42,627 nt of DNA, from the NCBI GenBank assembly GCA_964634565.1, contig CAZWLP010000013.1, forward strand, positions 1 through 42,627, in the 5' to 3' direction. This stretch comes from JAUVKT01 sp964634565 (lineage in GTDB: Bacteria; Bacteroidota; Bacteroidia; Bacteroidales; VadinHA17). Of the stretch, positions 9,614 to 17,214 are shown in pieces. A model generated the notes under the pieces. That model ran no database searches and had not been told where the DNA came from. It was given only the letters and a program-made list of their open reading frames with translations. The first letter of the stretch is position 1. Each line of letters starts with the position of its first letter. Both the position numbers and the translations under genes were made by a program.

Positions 9614-9643
9614 TTGGACTTTTACAATTATGTATTATATTTG
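9614..9643 (+). promoter_or_regulatory. Promoter of tRNA-Met
   Basis: TTG at 9614-9616 and TATATTTG at 9636-9643, with 19 nt between, fit the Bacteroidota housekeeping promoter (TTG at -33, TAnnTTTG at -7). The mature tRNA starts about 50 bp downstream. This is the most complete promoter visible in the window. Confidence 0.7.
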
Positions 9644-9692
9644 CACCCGCAATCGCATCAGATGTGCATCTAATGTAGATTTAAATTATTAA

Positions 9693-9766
9693 GGCGAGAT
9701 AGCTCAGATGGTTAGAGCGCAGGATTCATAATCCTGAGGTCCGGGGTTCAATTCCCCGTCTCGCTA
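9693..9766 (+). tRNA. tRNA-Met (anticodon CAT)
   Basis: 74-nt cloverleaf. Acceptor GGCGAGA (9693-9699) pairs with TCTCGCT (9759-9765) with one G-T pair, discriminator A at 9766, no encoded CCA. The anticodon stem-loop contains TTCATAA with anticodon CAT; the T-arm contains GGTTCAATTCC. The first acceptor pair is not mismatched as in initiator tRNA. Body and anticodon look like elongator tRNA-Met; a lysidine-modified tRNA-Ile2 (also CAT) cannot be fully excluded by eye. Confidence 0.93.
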
Positions 9767-9894
9767 CAAAGTAATAAACCCTGAAGCAAAGCTTCGGGGT
9801 TTTCTTTTTTTTGTGCCGACAAAAGCTTGCTTTTGGAAGGGACAAAAAAGAAAACCCGGGCTGCACAAAGTGCAGCAGGGTTTATTACTTTGTA
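9765..9894. repeat. Large inverted repeat: two opposed terminator-like hairpins
   Basis: The 19-bp arms 9765-9783 and 9876-9894 are perfect inverted copies. Each arm continues into its own hairpin: AAACCCTGAAGC..GCTTCGGGG on the left, and CCC-GGGCTGCAC-AAA-GTGCAGC-AGGG (9855-9880) on the right, each flanked on the inner side by a T-rich (left) or A-rich (right) run. A small CAAAAGC-TT-GCTTTTG hairpin (9820-9835) sits at the centre. The right half would act as a minus-strand terminator, although no minus-strand gene reads into it from the right. The left arm starts in the last two bases of the tRNA. Confidence 0.75.
9776..9811 (+). terminator. tRNA-Met terminator
   Basis: Stem AACCCTGAAGC / GCTTCGGGGTT (one G-T pair) with an AAA loop, followed by TTTCTTTTTTTT. 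It lies immediately after the tRNA and forms the left arm of the larger palindrome at 9765-9894. Confidence 0.8.
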
Positions 9895-9908
9895 AGGCTT
9901 CCCTTCCA

Positions 9909-10031
9909 GGAATCACGAAACGTACGAAGTGAGCTTCGTAATTCCATTTAATTATTAAATTCCTCTCTTCGCTCCTAATGACAGTAAGGAATCACGTAAG
10001 AAAACAAAACAATCTCAAGGAGTGAGCTTAA
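9909..10031. repeat. Degenerate repeated motifs in the 388-bp non-coding stretch after tRNA-Met
   Basis: The interval 9767-10154 holds no supportable gene. Besides the inverted repeat above, AGGAATCACG occurs at 9908-9917 and again at 9987-9996, each followed by a GAAGTGAGCTT / GGAGTGAGCTT phrase (near 9925-9935 and 10019-10029). The first copy is also a hairpin (GGAATCACGAA with TTCGTAATTCC, one G-T pair, 9909-9945). This looks like two diverged copies of a short repeated element. Nothing recognisable was seen from 10032 to 10154. Confidence 0.45.
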
Positions 10032-10154
10032 CTGCTTTTCGTTTAAATTCGCGATCATACTTTTGTCTTTTTTGTGTCATCATGACAATTTACTATTTTT
10101 ATAGTAGCTTAATTTCCTGCCCACTTTAACAGGGTAGGTTCAAAAATATTAATT

Positions 10155-11393
10155 ATGACAACCAATAAAGCAATATCAGCATGTGTTTTAGTTGCATTTA
10201 TTTTTACATCCTGCACATTATTGAGTAAAAAGGAACTGGAAAACAGTCTTGTTGTAAGAGTTTCTGCAAACGAATTTATATTGTCTCTAGCAAATAATAG
10301 CAAAGATGAGAAATTACTTGAGGCTCTCAACCTTGCTGATGAAATGCAAGGTGACAGCAGTGAAAATTACATTACTCTTTTCGGCAAAGCTTTTAGTGAG
10401 CTTAGCCCAGATGCAAACCTGTCAGAAATTTTCAGCACTGTAGATTTACGCAGCTACATCAACTTTAATTCGAGCAATGAAGAAGTACTTGCAGTATTGC
10501 AAAATCAATTGGATGAGGTAATAAATAATATGATAAACATTTTAAGAATCCGCATTGACCGTTATGGTATCCGTCATCAGAACGTTACAAGGATTGGTAA
10601 TTCAGAGAATATTTTAGTAGAGTTGCCAGCAATTGAAAACATGGACAGGGTAAAACGTTTGATTGAGACAAGAGCCAAATTGGAGTTCTGGGAAACTTAC
10701 GAGTTAAGCGAAATATATAGTTACTTTGACCAAGTCAATACTGGTTTACTCGATGATAAGAAAATTGAGTATGCCATAGAAATGAAAATTGATAAAATAG
10801 ATGAGGAATTCAGGGAGTTTGCTGAAAAAAACCCCTTGTTTGTCCATTTGCGTCCTGCAGTAGACGCGAATATGCAATTGATGCAGGGGCCTCTTGTTGG
10901 TTATGTTGCAATTCAGGATACATCAACCATAAATTATATATTTAACAATAAAAGTGTTAAGGAAATATTACCTCAGGATTTAAGGTTTTACTGGGCTTAT
11001 AAACCTCTCTCTGAGGATGAAGATATGCTGCAGCTTTTAGCAATAAAGGTAACAACCCGAGATGGAAATGCCCCGATAGATGGCCGGTTAATTACCGACG
11101 TAAAAATGGAATATGATCAAAATGATAATATCACAATACATCTGTCAATGAACAGTGAGGGTGCTAAAATATGGCAGCGACTTACAAGAGATAATATTGG
11201 GAGAAGCATTGCAATAACACTTGACAATAATGTTTATTCATATACAACCGTTCAGCCCGAAATTAAAGATGGACAAACCTCAATTGCCGGGGATTTTACT
11301 GAAAACGAAGCGCAAGATCTTGTAAATATTTTGCGTACAGGCCCATTACCTATAACTGTCAGTATAGTTGATGAAAACCAAAAAAAACAATAA
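10155..11393 (+). CDS. Lipoprotein consisting of a stand-alone SecD periplasmic domain
   Basis: 412 aa. The N-terminus is a lipoprotein signal peptide (hydrophobic 7-19, lipobox FTSC, Cys20). The rest matches the periplasmic part of Bacteroidota SecDF: ITLFGKAFSELSPDANL (about 73-89), NILRIRIDRYGI then ILVELPAIENMDRVKRL (P1 base), LEFWETYELSEIY, a head region, and a C-terminal block SIAGDFTENEAQDLVNILRTGPLP that in SecD lies just before the first membrane helix of the bundle. The usual N-terminal helix with its DLKGG-type motif and all later helices are absent; the protein stops about where they would start. SecD normally pulls substrates across the inner membrane using the proton gradient; without helices this protein cannot do so itself. 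A role as accessory factor, binding protein or domesticated duplicate is inference. The frame is intact. Confidence 0.8.
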   Translation: MTTNKAISACVLVAFIFTSCTLLSKKELENSLVVRVSANEFILSLANNSKDEKLLEALNLADEMQGDSSENYITLFGKAFSELSPDANLSEIFSTVDLRSYINFNSSNEEVLAVLQNQLDEVINNMINILRIRIDRYGIRHQNVTRIGNSENILVELPAIENMDRVKRLIETRAKLEFWETYELSEIYSYFDQVNTGLLDDKKIEYAIEMKIDKIDEEFREFAEKNPLFVHLRPAVDANMQLMQGPLVGYVAIQDTSTINYIFNNKSVKEILPQDLRFYWAYKPLSEDEDMLQLLAIKVTTRDGNAPIDGRLITDVKMEYDQNDNITIHLSMNSEGAKIWQRLTRDNIGRSIAITLDNNVYSYTTVQPEIKDGQTSIAGDFTENEAQDLVNILRTGPLPITVSIVDENQKKQ

Positions 11394-11434
11394 TGATGTC
11401 ATTAAATATTCTTGATAAATAGAAGCTGACATCA
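11394..11434 (+). repeat. Inverted repeat after the SecD-like gene
   Basis: TGATGTCA (11394-11401) and TGACATCA (11427-11434) form a perfect 8-bp inverted repeat directly after the stop codon. No T run follows, so it is at best a non-canonical terminator or an mRNA 3'-end stabilising stem. The rest of the gap to 11615 shows nothing recognisable. Confidence 0.4.
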
Positions 11435-11615
11435 CTATAGGAATACTTATAATTCAAACCTTGCAGTTATATTTTGTACTTGGATAAAGGGCGAGTTAGA
11501 AGCTGAGAACTAAGTATTGTATAAATAGAGTCTTATTTTTTCGTTTAATTAATCCAGTACATAATTTTAGCTTTTATTAACATATCGACAAGCAAATTTC
11601 TATCCTGCTCCCTCA

Positions 11616-14600
11616 TTAATGTTTATCCGTAAACCTTCTAAGAAGTCTCATCAACTCATCAACCCTTATCGGTTTTGAAATATAATCATCGCATCCTGCC
11701 TCAAGGGCTCTTTCCCTGTCATAACCAAATGCATATGCAGTCTGTGCGATTATTACAACTTCCCGATTAGTATCCCTGATAAGCTTTGTTGTTTCATAGC
11801 CGTCGATTTCAGGCATCTTTATATCCATAAAGATAATATCTACATTATCATTCTTTCTTAGAAGCTCCATTGTTTCAGTCCCCGATTTAGCATGAAGAAT
11901 TTCACAATTTATCCTCTTTCTCAGGATTGCAGACAGGTACATAAATGATGGCTCATCATCCTCTGCAATAATTATCTTCAATTTATTACCGGTCTTCTCT
12001 TCATCAGGCTTTTCATTCTTCTGTGTAGAATTTTGTTCACTTTTTCTGTTTCTTTTCGAGGGAAGAGTAAAATAAAAATCAGTACCCCTGTCAAGCTCCG
12101 ATTCTACCCATATTTTACCTTCAAGCATCTCGACATAAGCCTTGGCGATAGTTAATCCCAGACCTGAACCATCAAAAGCCCTTGCATTTGAGATATCGGC
12201 CTGCTCAAAGCGGTTAAAAATTGCATCCAGCCTCTCAGGAGGAATACCAATACCTGTGTCCTTAACATTAAATGTCAGTATCTTACCGTCATCCTGGCAT
12301 TTAATCTCAATCTTCCCTTTATCTGTATACTTGATGGCATTCTTAATCAGGTTTGATAATATTGAGTCAAGTTTAGTAGAATCAGTTATTATTGTATCGC
12401 TTCCTTTTTCCAGGTAAGCACTTACTTTTAACTCCAGTCCCTTTTCGCTGGCCTGCTGCCTGAAAAAGTTATACAGATTTTCGATTTTTTCATTTAGCCT
12501 GACCTCAGAAAGAGCAATTTTTACCTGACCGGTCTCTATTTTGGATATATCTATAAGGTCATTCACCGTACTTAGCATTCTGTCGCCACTTTTCTGAATG
12601 ATCTCGATATAATTACTCTTTTCTTCTGCAGTAAGATCAGGTTCACTTAAGAGGTTTGCAAACCCTATAATACCATTCATTGGAGTCCTAATTTCATGAC
12701 TCATATTGGCCAGGAATGAAGATTTCAGTCGATCACTCTCTTCTGCCATCTCAATAGCCTTCCTTAATCTGGTAATATCTTCTATGGTAACAACCACCTG
12801 GTAAAGTTTACCAGAGTTACCATTTTCAAATTTTGGTATTGAATTAATATTTATCCACCTGTAGCTTTCCTCCTCAGGGATAAAAACACCCATCACAGAA
12901 TCATATACTGGTTTTCCTGTTTTCAGGCTCACCATTACCGGGTGTTCATCGCCCGGATATTCAGAACCATCCTCATGGATCGACTTCCACCTGGGATCTT
13001 TTGCTGTCTTACCAACAAGCTGGTCTGATGTCAGGCCCAGTATCCTTGATGCTGCTTCGTTGGAATTTATTATCTCTCCTTCTGAATTATGATAAATAAC
13101 CCCCTGTACCATATTCTCAAAAAGGAACCTGTTTTTTTCTTCACTCTCGCGCAGCTTGATCTCAGCCTCGGTCCTGTTCCTGATATCTCTTGTCGACCCC
13201 TGCAAACCAATAAGTTTCCCATCTGCAAAAAGTGGTGTGGAAGCAATTTCAAGAGGAATCAGGTCTCCGGCTTTATTATACATTTTCGTTTCAAATGTAA
13301 CATTACTGAAGGTCCTGAAATTTTTCAGCATCCTTAGGGCAAGCCTGCTCATTTTTACAAATTCTATCCAGTTTGTATGCTGGGAGATCCTTGTTCCAAT
13401 CCATTCCTCAGGCTTAAATCCAGTAATATCGTATAGTGAAGGACTAAGGTATGTAAACCTTAGTTTCTTGTCGAGCTGCCAGATACAATCAAGTGAATTA
13501 TTGGCAATAAGCCTGAATTTTTCCTCGCTTTTTTTGATCTCTTCTTCTTTAAGGTATCTCTCAGTAATATCCTGGATAATACCCGAAACCCTGTTTTCCA
13601 TTTTACTATATTCAGCTATAGAATGAATATATGCAATAGTGTTGTCGGAGAGTCGCCTGATTCTGAACTCAACATTGTAATCGCCTTCACCCTTTACAAG
13701 ATTCTGTAATGCTTTGTCGAGTATTTCCCTGTATTCCTTAAGTGGAACCTGCTGAAGTTCCTTGATCGTGTATTCCTTTCCTTTCTGAAGGCCATAAATA
13801 TTATACGATTCTTCAGAAATATTTGCTTTTCCGGTTTCAAGGTCAAATGTCCAGCTCCCAATTTTCCCAATTTTCTGTGCCTTTCTCAGTTGTTTCTCAT
13901 TCTCATAAATCTCTTCTTCCAGAATGTACTTTCTGGTAATATCCCTGAAAACCAGAACCACGCCATGGATGTTATTCTGGTCATCCTTTATAGGTGCGCC
14001 AGAATCAGCTATCTGGTATTCTTTTCCATCATTTGAGATTAACTTGGTATGGTTTGCCAGTCCGACGATCTTTCCAGTTTTAATAACAGCATCCACCGGA
14101 TTCTCTCCCTTTTCTCCTGTAAGTGAATTAACAATATTAAATACACTTTCAAGTGGACGGTTTAAAGCATTCTCAAGTTTCCACCCGGTTAGTTCCTCGG
14201 CTACCGGGTTCATCCTCGTTATAAGTCCCTTTTTATCTGTAGCAATCACCGCGTCTCCAATTGAGTTAAGGGTTGTCTTCAGATCGGTCAAACTTCTTTG
14301 GAGTGCCTCTTCCGACAGTTTCAGATCAATTATTTGTCCCAGATTAACTGCTGATCTTTCCAGTCGGTACTTGGCAAGATCAATAATAAACTTTGGGCGT
14401 GGCAGGTACTCCTGCGACGCCTTTCTTAACTTTTCAACGGATATCTTATAGTCGAGGGATATTTTCCTGAGTTCTGATTCTTCTTTTGGGGGCTCACCAT
14501 AACCAAAATTGATGGAGCCAACTATTTTGCCTCCAGCCCTTACCGGTACTGCATAAAGGTTAAGCCCCCCACTGCATGGAACATCAACCGGCTTACCCTC

Positions 14601-15449
14601 CCTGATAGACCTGAGAGAAGCCTCTTTCCAACACGAATCATGACAGAGCCATTTGCCACTGTCCATGGCCTCAGAATTACTTTTTGTTTCGCACAGATTT
14701 CTTGACCCGGTATCCAGTAATCTGCACCATCCGGAAGTGAATATACCCAGAGCATAATCTCCGTTTGCCTCATAAATAGCAGCTGATGTATCAAGAAGAC
14801 CGAGGTACTCCGATGCCAGATCCTTTAGTCTCTCACTGTCAATAGACGAATTTATCAGACCACCCTTGTTAAGTGTAGTTAGGTCTCCATATTCAGGTAT
14901 ATCATAGCTCTTGCTACTATTCCTGGTCCTTAACATCCAATCCAGCTGCTGAAGCTCTTCCTGGGTCAATCTCCTCTCTATAAACTGAGACAGAAGAACG
15001 GCAAATGTATTAATAAGTGCTCTCTCTTCTTCAAGAAACGGGTCTTCTGAAAACTCCGGCACTCTCTTATAGTAAAATACCTCAACCTGACCTGTTTCGT
15101 TCCCATTTAGAACAATCGGGGCTGAAAACCTCCATTCAGTTTCCCTGATTTTAGTAGTGCTGACAGAGATATTTTTAAAGCTTATCCTGGCACCTGTTAT
15201 TTCAGGATACCGGAAAGCTGGTGGAAGCAGAACAACGGCTGATTGAAGTAAGTCCTCAAGTGACTGGTCTGTTTTTTCAAATACCTGGGTCAGACTGTAC
15301 ATACAATTAAGTTCCTTCACCCTTTCTGCCAGAGCTTCACCAAGTTTTTTTGAACTACTGGCAACACTCTCAAGTATCTCATTATTCTTTCTGAGCTCAG
15401 AAATCTCATCCCTGAGTTTTTTTTCTTCCTTCTCTGCCATCTGATCGTC
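11616..15449 (-). CDS. Hybrid sensor histidine kinase with PocR-like and PAS domains (5' end lost in assembly gap)
   Basis: About 1,278 codons remain; the N-terminus lies in or beyond the N run. Order from the gap: short coiled coil, GAF-like region, a PocR-type ligand domain with a Cys cluster (LCETK, LCHDSCW, VPCSGGL; about 14555-14710), four PAS/PAC units (SIGDAVIATD, GKIGSWTFD, LDCIWQLD, MVQGVIYHN), HisKA with MSHEIRTP (His codon 12696-12698), HATPase (NAIKYTDKG, DTGIGIP, GSGLGL), then a receiver with FMDIKMP (Asp codon 11823-11825) and a C-terminal SKPI Lys. All phosphorelay residues are present. No membrane segment is visible in the retained part, so it may be cytosolic. It needs an outside phosphotransfer or output partner; none is adjacent. 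It is divergent from the LptF-type gene. Confidence 0.9.
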   Translation of the reverse strand, partial: DDQMAEKEEKKLRDEISELRKNNEILESVASSSKKLGEALAERVKELNCMYSLTQVFEKTDQSLEDLLQSAVVLLPPAFRYPEITGARISFKNISVSTTKIRETEWRFSAPIVLNGNETGQVEVFYYKRVPEFSEDPFLEEERALINTFAVLLSQFIERRLTQEELQQLDWMLRTRNSSKSYDIPEYGDLTTLNKGGLINSSIDSERLKDLASEYLGLLDTSAAIYEANGDYALGIFTSGWCRLLDTGSRNLCETKSNSEAMDSGKWLCHDSCWKEASLRSIREGKPVDVPCSGGLNLYAVPVRAGGKIVGSINFGYGEPPKEESELRKISLDYKISVEKLRKASQEYLPRPKFIIDLAKYRLERSAVNLGQIIDLKLSEEALQRSLTDLKTTLNSIGDAVIATDKKGLITRMNPVAEELTGWKLENALNRPLESVFNIVNSLTGEKGENPVDAVIKTGKIVGLANHTKLISNDGKEYQIADSGAPIKDDQNNIHGVVLVFRDITRKYILEEEIYENEKQLRKAQKIGKIGSWTFDLETGKANISEESYNIYGLQKGKEYTIKELQQVPLKEYREILDKALQNLVKGEGDYNVEFRIRRLSDNTIAYIHSIAEYSKMENRVSGIIQDITERYLKEEEIKKSEEKFRLIANNSLDCIWQLDKKLRFTYLSPSLYDITGFKPEEWIGTRISQHTNWIEFVKMSRLALRMLKNFRTFSNVTFETKMYNKAGDLIPLEIASTPLFADGKLIGLQGSTRDIRNRTEAEIKLRESEEKNRFLFENMVQGVIYHNSEGEIINSNEAASRILGLTSDQLVGKTAKDPRWKSIHEDGSEYPGDEHPVMVSLKTGKPVYDSVMGVFIPEEESYRWININSIPKFENGNSGKLYQVVVTIEDITRLRKAIEMAEESDRLKSSFLANMSHEIRTPMNGIIGFANLLSEPDLTAEEKSNYIEIIQKSGDRMLSTVNDLIDISKIETGQVKIALSEVRLNEKIENLYNFFRQQASEKGLELKVSAYLEKGSDTIITDSTKLDSILSNLIKNAIKYTDKGKIEIKCQDDGKILTFNVKDTGIGIPPERLDAIFNRFEQADISNARAFDGSGLGLTIAKAYVEMLEGKIWVESELDRGTDFYFTLPSKRNRKSEQNSTQKNEKPDEEKTGNKLKIIIAEDDEPSFMYLSAILRKRINCEILHAKSGTETMELLRKNDNVDIIFMDIKMPEIDGYETTKLIRDTNREVVIIAQTAYAFGYDRERALEAGCDDYISKPIRVDELMRLLRRFTDKH

Positions 15450-15549
15450 NNNNNNNNNNNNNNNNNNNNNNNNNNNNNNNNNNNNNNNNNNNNNNNNNNN
15501 NNNNNNNNNNNNNNNNNNNNNNNNNNNNNNNNNNNNNNNNNNNNNNNNN
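15450..15549. other. Assembly gap (100 N)
   Basis: A run of exactly 100 N, a conventional scaffold spacer, so its true length is unknown. It hides the start of the hybrid kinase, the shared upstream region, and possibly the first codons of the LptF-type gene. Translations crossing it are not meaningful. Confidence 0.98.
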
Positions 15550-15550
15550 T

Positions 15551-17008
15551 GTGAAGAAGCTCGATTGGTTTGTACTAAAGTCATTTTTCTGGCCATTGAT
15601 AATGACATTTTTCATTGTGCTGTTTATCCAGATTATGCAATTTCTATGGATGTATGTTGATGATATGGCCGGTAAAGGACTCGAGTTAAATGTACTGATG
15701 GAACTGCTCTTCCAGTTCTCACTTGTTTTTGTTCCAACTGCTCTACCGCTGGGAATTCTTCTCGCTTCATTAATGACCTTTGGGAATATGGGAGAGAATT
15801 TCGAGCTGACAGCGATAAAATCATCCGGCATTCCTCTTCAAAGAATTATGAGACCCCTTGTTATTATGATAGTTTTTATCAGCATAGGATCATTCTTCTT
15901 TGCAAATAATGTTCTCCCCTATTCCAACAGAAAAGCCCGGACACTGATGTATGATATTCAGCGAAAAAGACCAGAATTAAATATACAGGCAGGATCTTTT
16001 TACAACGGAATAGAAGGCTTCAGTATGAAGATCGGCTCAAAAGATCCGATTACCAATAAACTTGAAAAAATTCTGATTTATGATCATAGTGAAGAGGGAG
16101 GTAATACATCTGTTATATTTGCCGATTCGGGCTATATGAAGATGACCCCTGATGAAACAGCTTTGATCTTCACTCTTTACAAGGGTTATTCATATAACGA
16201 TATAAAGGAAAATGTTCCGATCAAACAAAGAAAATATCCATTCAGAAGCGATAACTTCGATACATACACATTCCTGATAGAACTTAGCGGCTTTGATCTC
16301 AACAGGAGTGATATGGACCTTTTCAGAAATCACCAATCAATGCAGAATTTAAACCAGCTGAATTACTATATAGATTCCTTAAGTAATAAACTAACAACTA
16401 AAACCAATAACTTCATAAAGGAATATAAACAATCCAGAATATATACAAAACGCAATATTTCTCATAGCAAATCATTCGAAAATGATACGCTGAAAAAATA
16501 TATCTTCGATGTTGATTCAATCTTTAATTCAATATCTGATAAAGATAAGGGACTGGCAATATCTTATGCCCTTAGTAATGCAAGAGATGGATTAAAATTT
16601 GTCAGTGAAAAGCAGATTAGCTTACACAGAGACCTTAAAGGTCTTAACCGTTATAAGATTGAATGGCATAAAAAGCTAACTCTAGCTATGGCCTGCCTTG
16701 TATTCTTTTTTATTGGAGCACCACTTGGAGCTATTATCCGGAAGGGGGGACTGGGAATGCCTGCTGTTATTTCAGTATTGTTTTTTGTTGTTTATTACGT
16801 GCTTTCACTGATAGGTGAGAAGATGGCCAAGGAAGGAATTACTACAGCCTGGCTCGGAATGTGGTCCTCAACTTTTATACTTTTTCTTGTTGGGGTATTC
16901 CTTACATATAAGGCCACAACCGACTCGGTAATTATGAATAAGGAAACCTACAGTCATTTCTTCAAAAAGATTTTAAGACTTGTAAGCACAAAGACCAAAA
17001 ATAAGTAG
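15551..17008 (+). CDS. LptF/LptG family permease of lipopolysaccharide export
   Basis: 485 aa from a GTG that lies one base after the gap; an earlier start inside the gap is possible, but MKKLDWFVLKSF is a typical family beginning. Three N-terminal helices (about 12-35, 53-75, 100-120) include the LPLGILLASLMTFG and ELTAIKSSGI signatures; a periplasmic beta-jellyroll-like region follows, extended by a charged helical insert (about 260-355), then three C-terminal helices (about 375-455) with FFFIGAPLGAIIRKGG. In the Lpt system LptF and LptG extract LPS from the inner membrane with the LptB ATPase. Which of the two this is cannot be decided. The downstream 200-bp gap carries no clear terminator. 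Confidence 0.9.
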   Translation: MKKLDWFVLKSFFWPLIMTFFIVLFIQIMQFLWMYVDDMAGKGLELNVLMELLFQFSLVFVPTALPLGILLASLMTFGNMGENFELTAIKSSGIPLQRIMRPLVIMIVFISIGSFFFANNVLPYSNRKARTLMYDIQRKRPELNIQAGSFYNGIEGFSMKIGSKDPITNKLEKILIYDHSEEGGNTSVIFADSGYMKMTPDETALIFTLYKGYSYNDIKENVPIKQRKYPFRSDNFDTYTFLIELSGFDLNRSDMDLFRNHQSMQNLNQLNYYIDSLSNKLTTKTNNFIKEYKQSRIYTKRNISHSKSFENDTLKKYIFDVDSIFNSISDKDKGLAISYALSNARDGLKFVSEKQISLHRDLKGLNRYKIEWHKKLTLAMACLVFFFIGAPLGAIIRKGGLGMPAVISVLFFVVYYVLSLIGEKMAKEGITTAWLGMWSSTFILFLVGVFLTYKATTDSVIMNKETYSHFFKKILRLVSTKTKNK

Positions 17009-17108
17009 TATCCAAATATAAAGAGTTGATTATCAGGATTCTTATTATGCTTATAAAGCCCATTGCCTAAATATCATATATGTCCTTTTTATGTACATTT
17101 AATTTTTC

Positions 17109-17116
17109 TACTTTTG
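17109..17116 (+). promoter_or_regulatory. -7 box upstream of ribBA
   Basis: TACTTTTG is an exact TAnnTTTG match about 100 bp before the ribBA start. The resulting leader has no FMN-riboswitch conserved blocks. A T-rich stretch stands where a -33 element would be. Confidence 0.45.
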
Positions 17117-17214
17117 GGGCAGCATATAGGGAGTCAACATAAATCTGAGACTCTTATTTAAATCCGGGATAGTTGGGAATAGTGACATTTATTTAAAAGA
17201 AATGATAATCTGTG

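Noticed and set aside
10109..10330. 73-aa minus-strand frame over the start of the SecD-like gene
   Set aside because: It overlaps the SecD-like coding frame, which has strong family motifs, and shows no domain.
9693..11393. Integrative element inserted at tRNA-Met
   Set aside because: No direct repeat of the tRNA 3' end was found downstream, and no integrase, transposase or phage gene is present; only inverted repeats.
13924..14451. 175-aa plus-strand frame opposite the hybrid kinase
   Set aside because: It is antisense to a PAS-domain region with clear homology on the minus strand; its own translation shows no domain and is a by-product of codon bias.
15406..15831. Minus-strand frame running through the N run
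   Set aside because: It reads antisense to the LptF-type gene and through undetermined bases.
17117..17214. Possible FMN riboswitch in the ribBA leader
   Set aside because: The leader has a GGGGCAG run near its start but none of the other conserved RFN blocks or paired helices; only a weak 5-bp GAGTC/GACTC stem was found.
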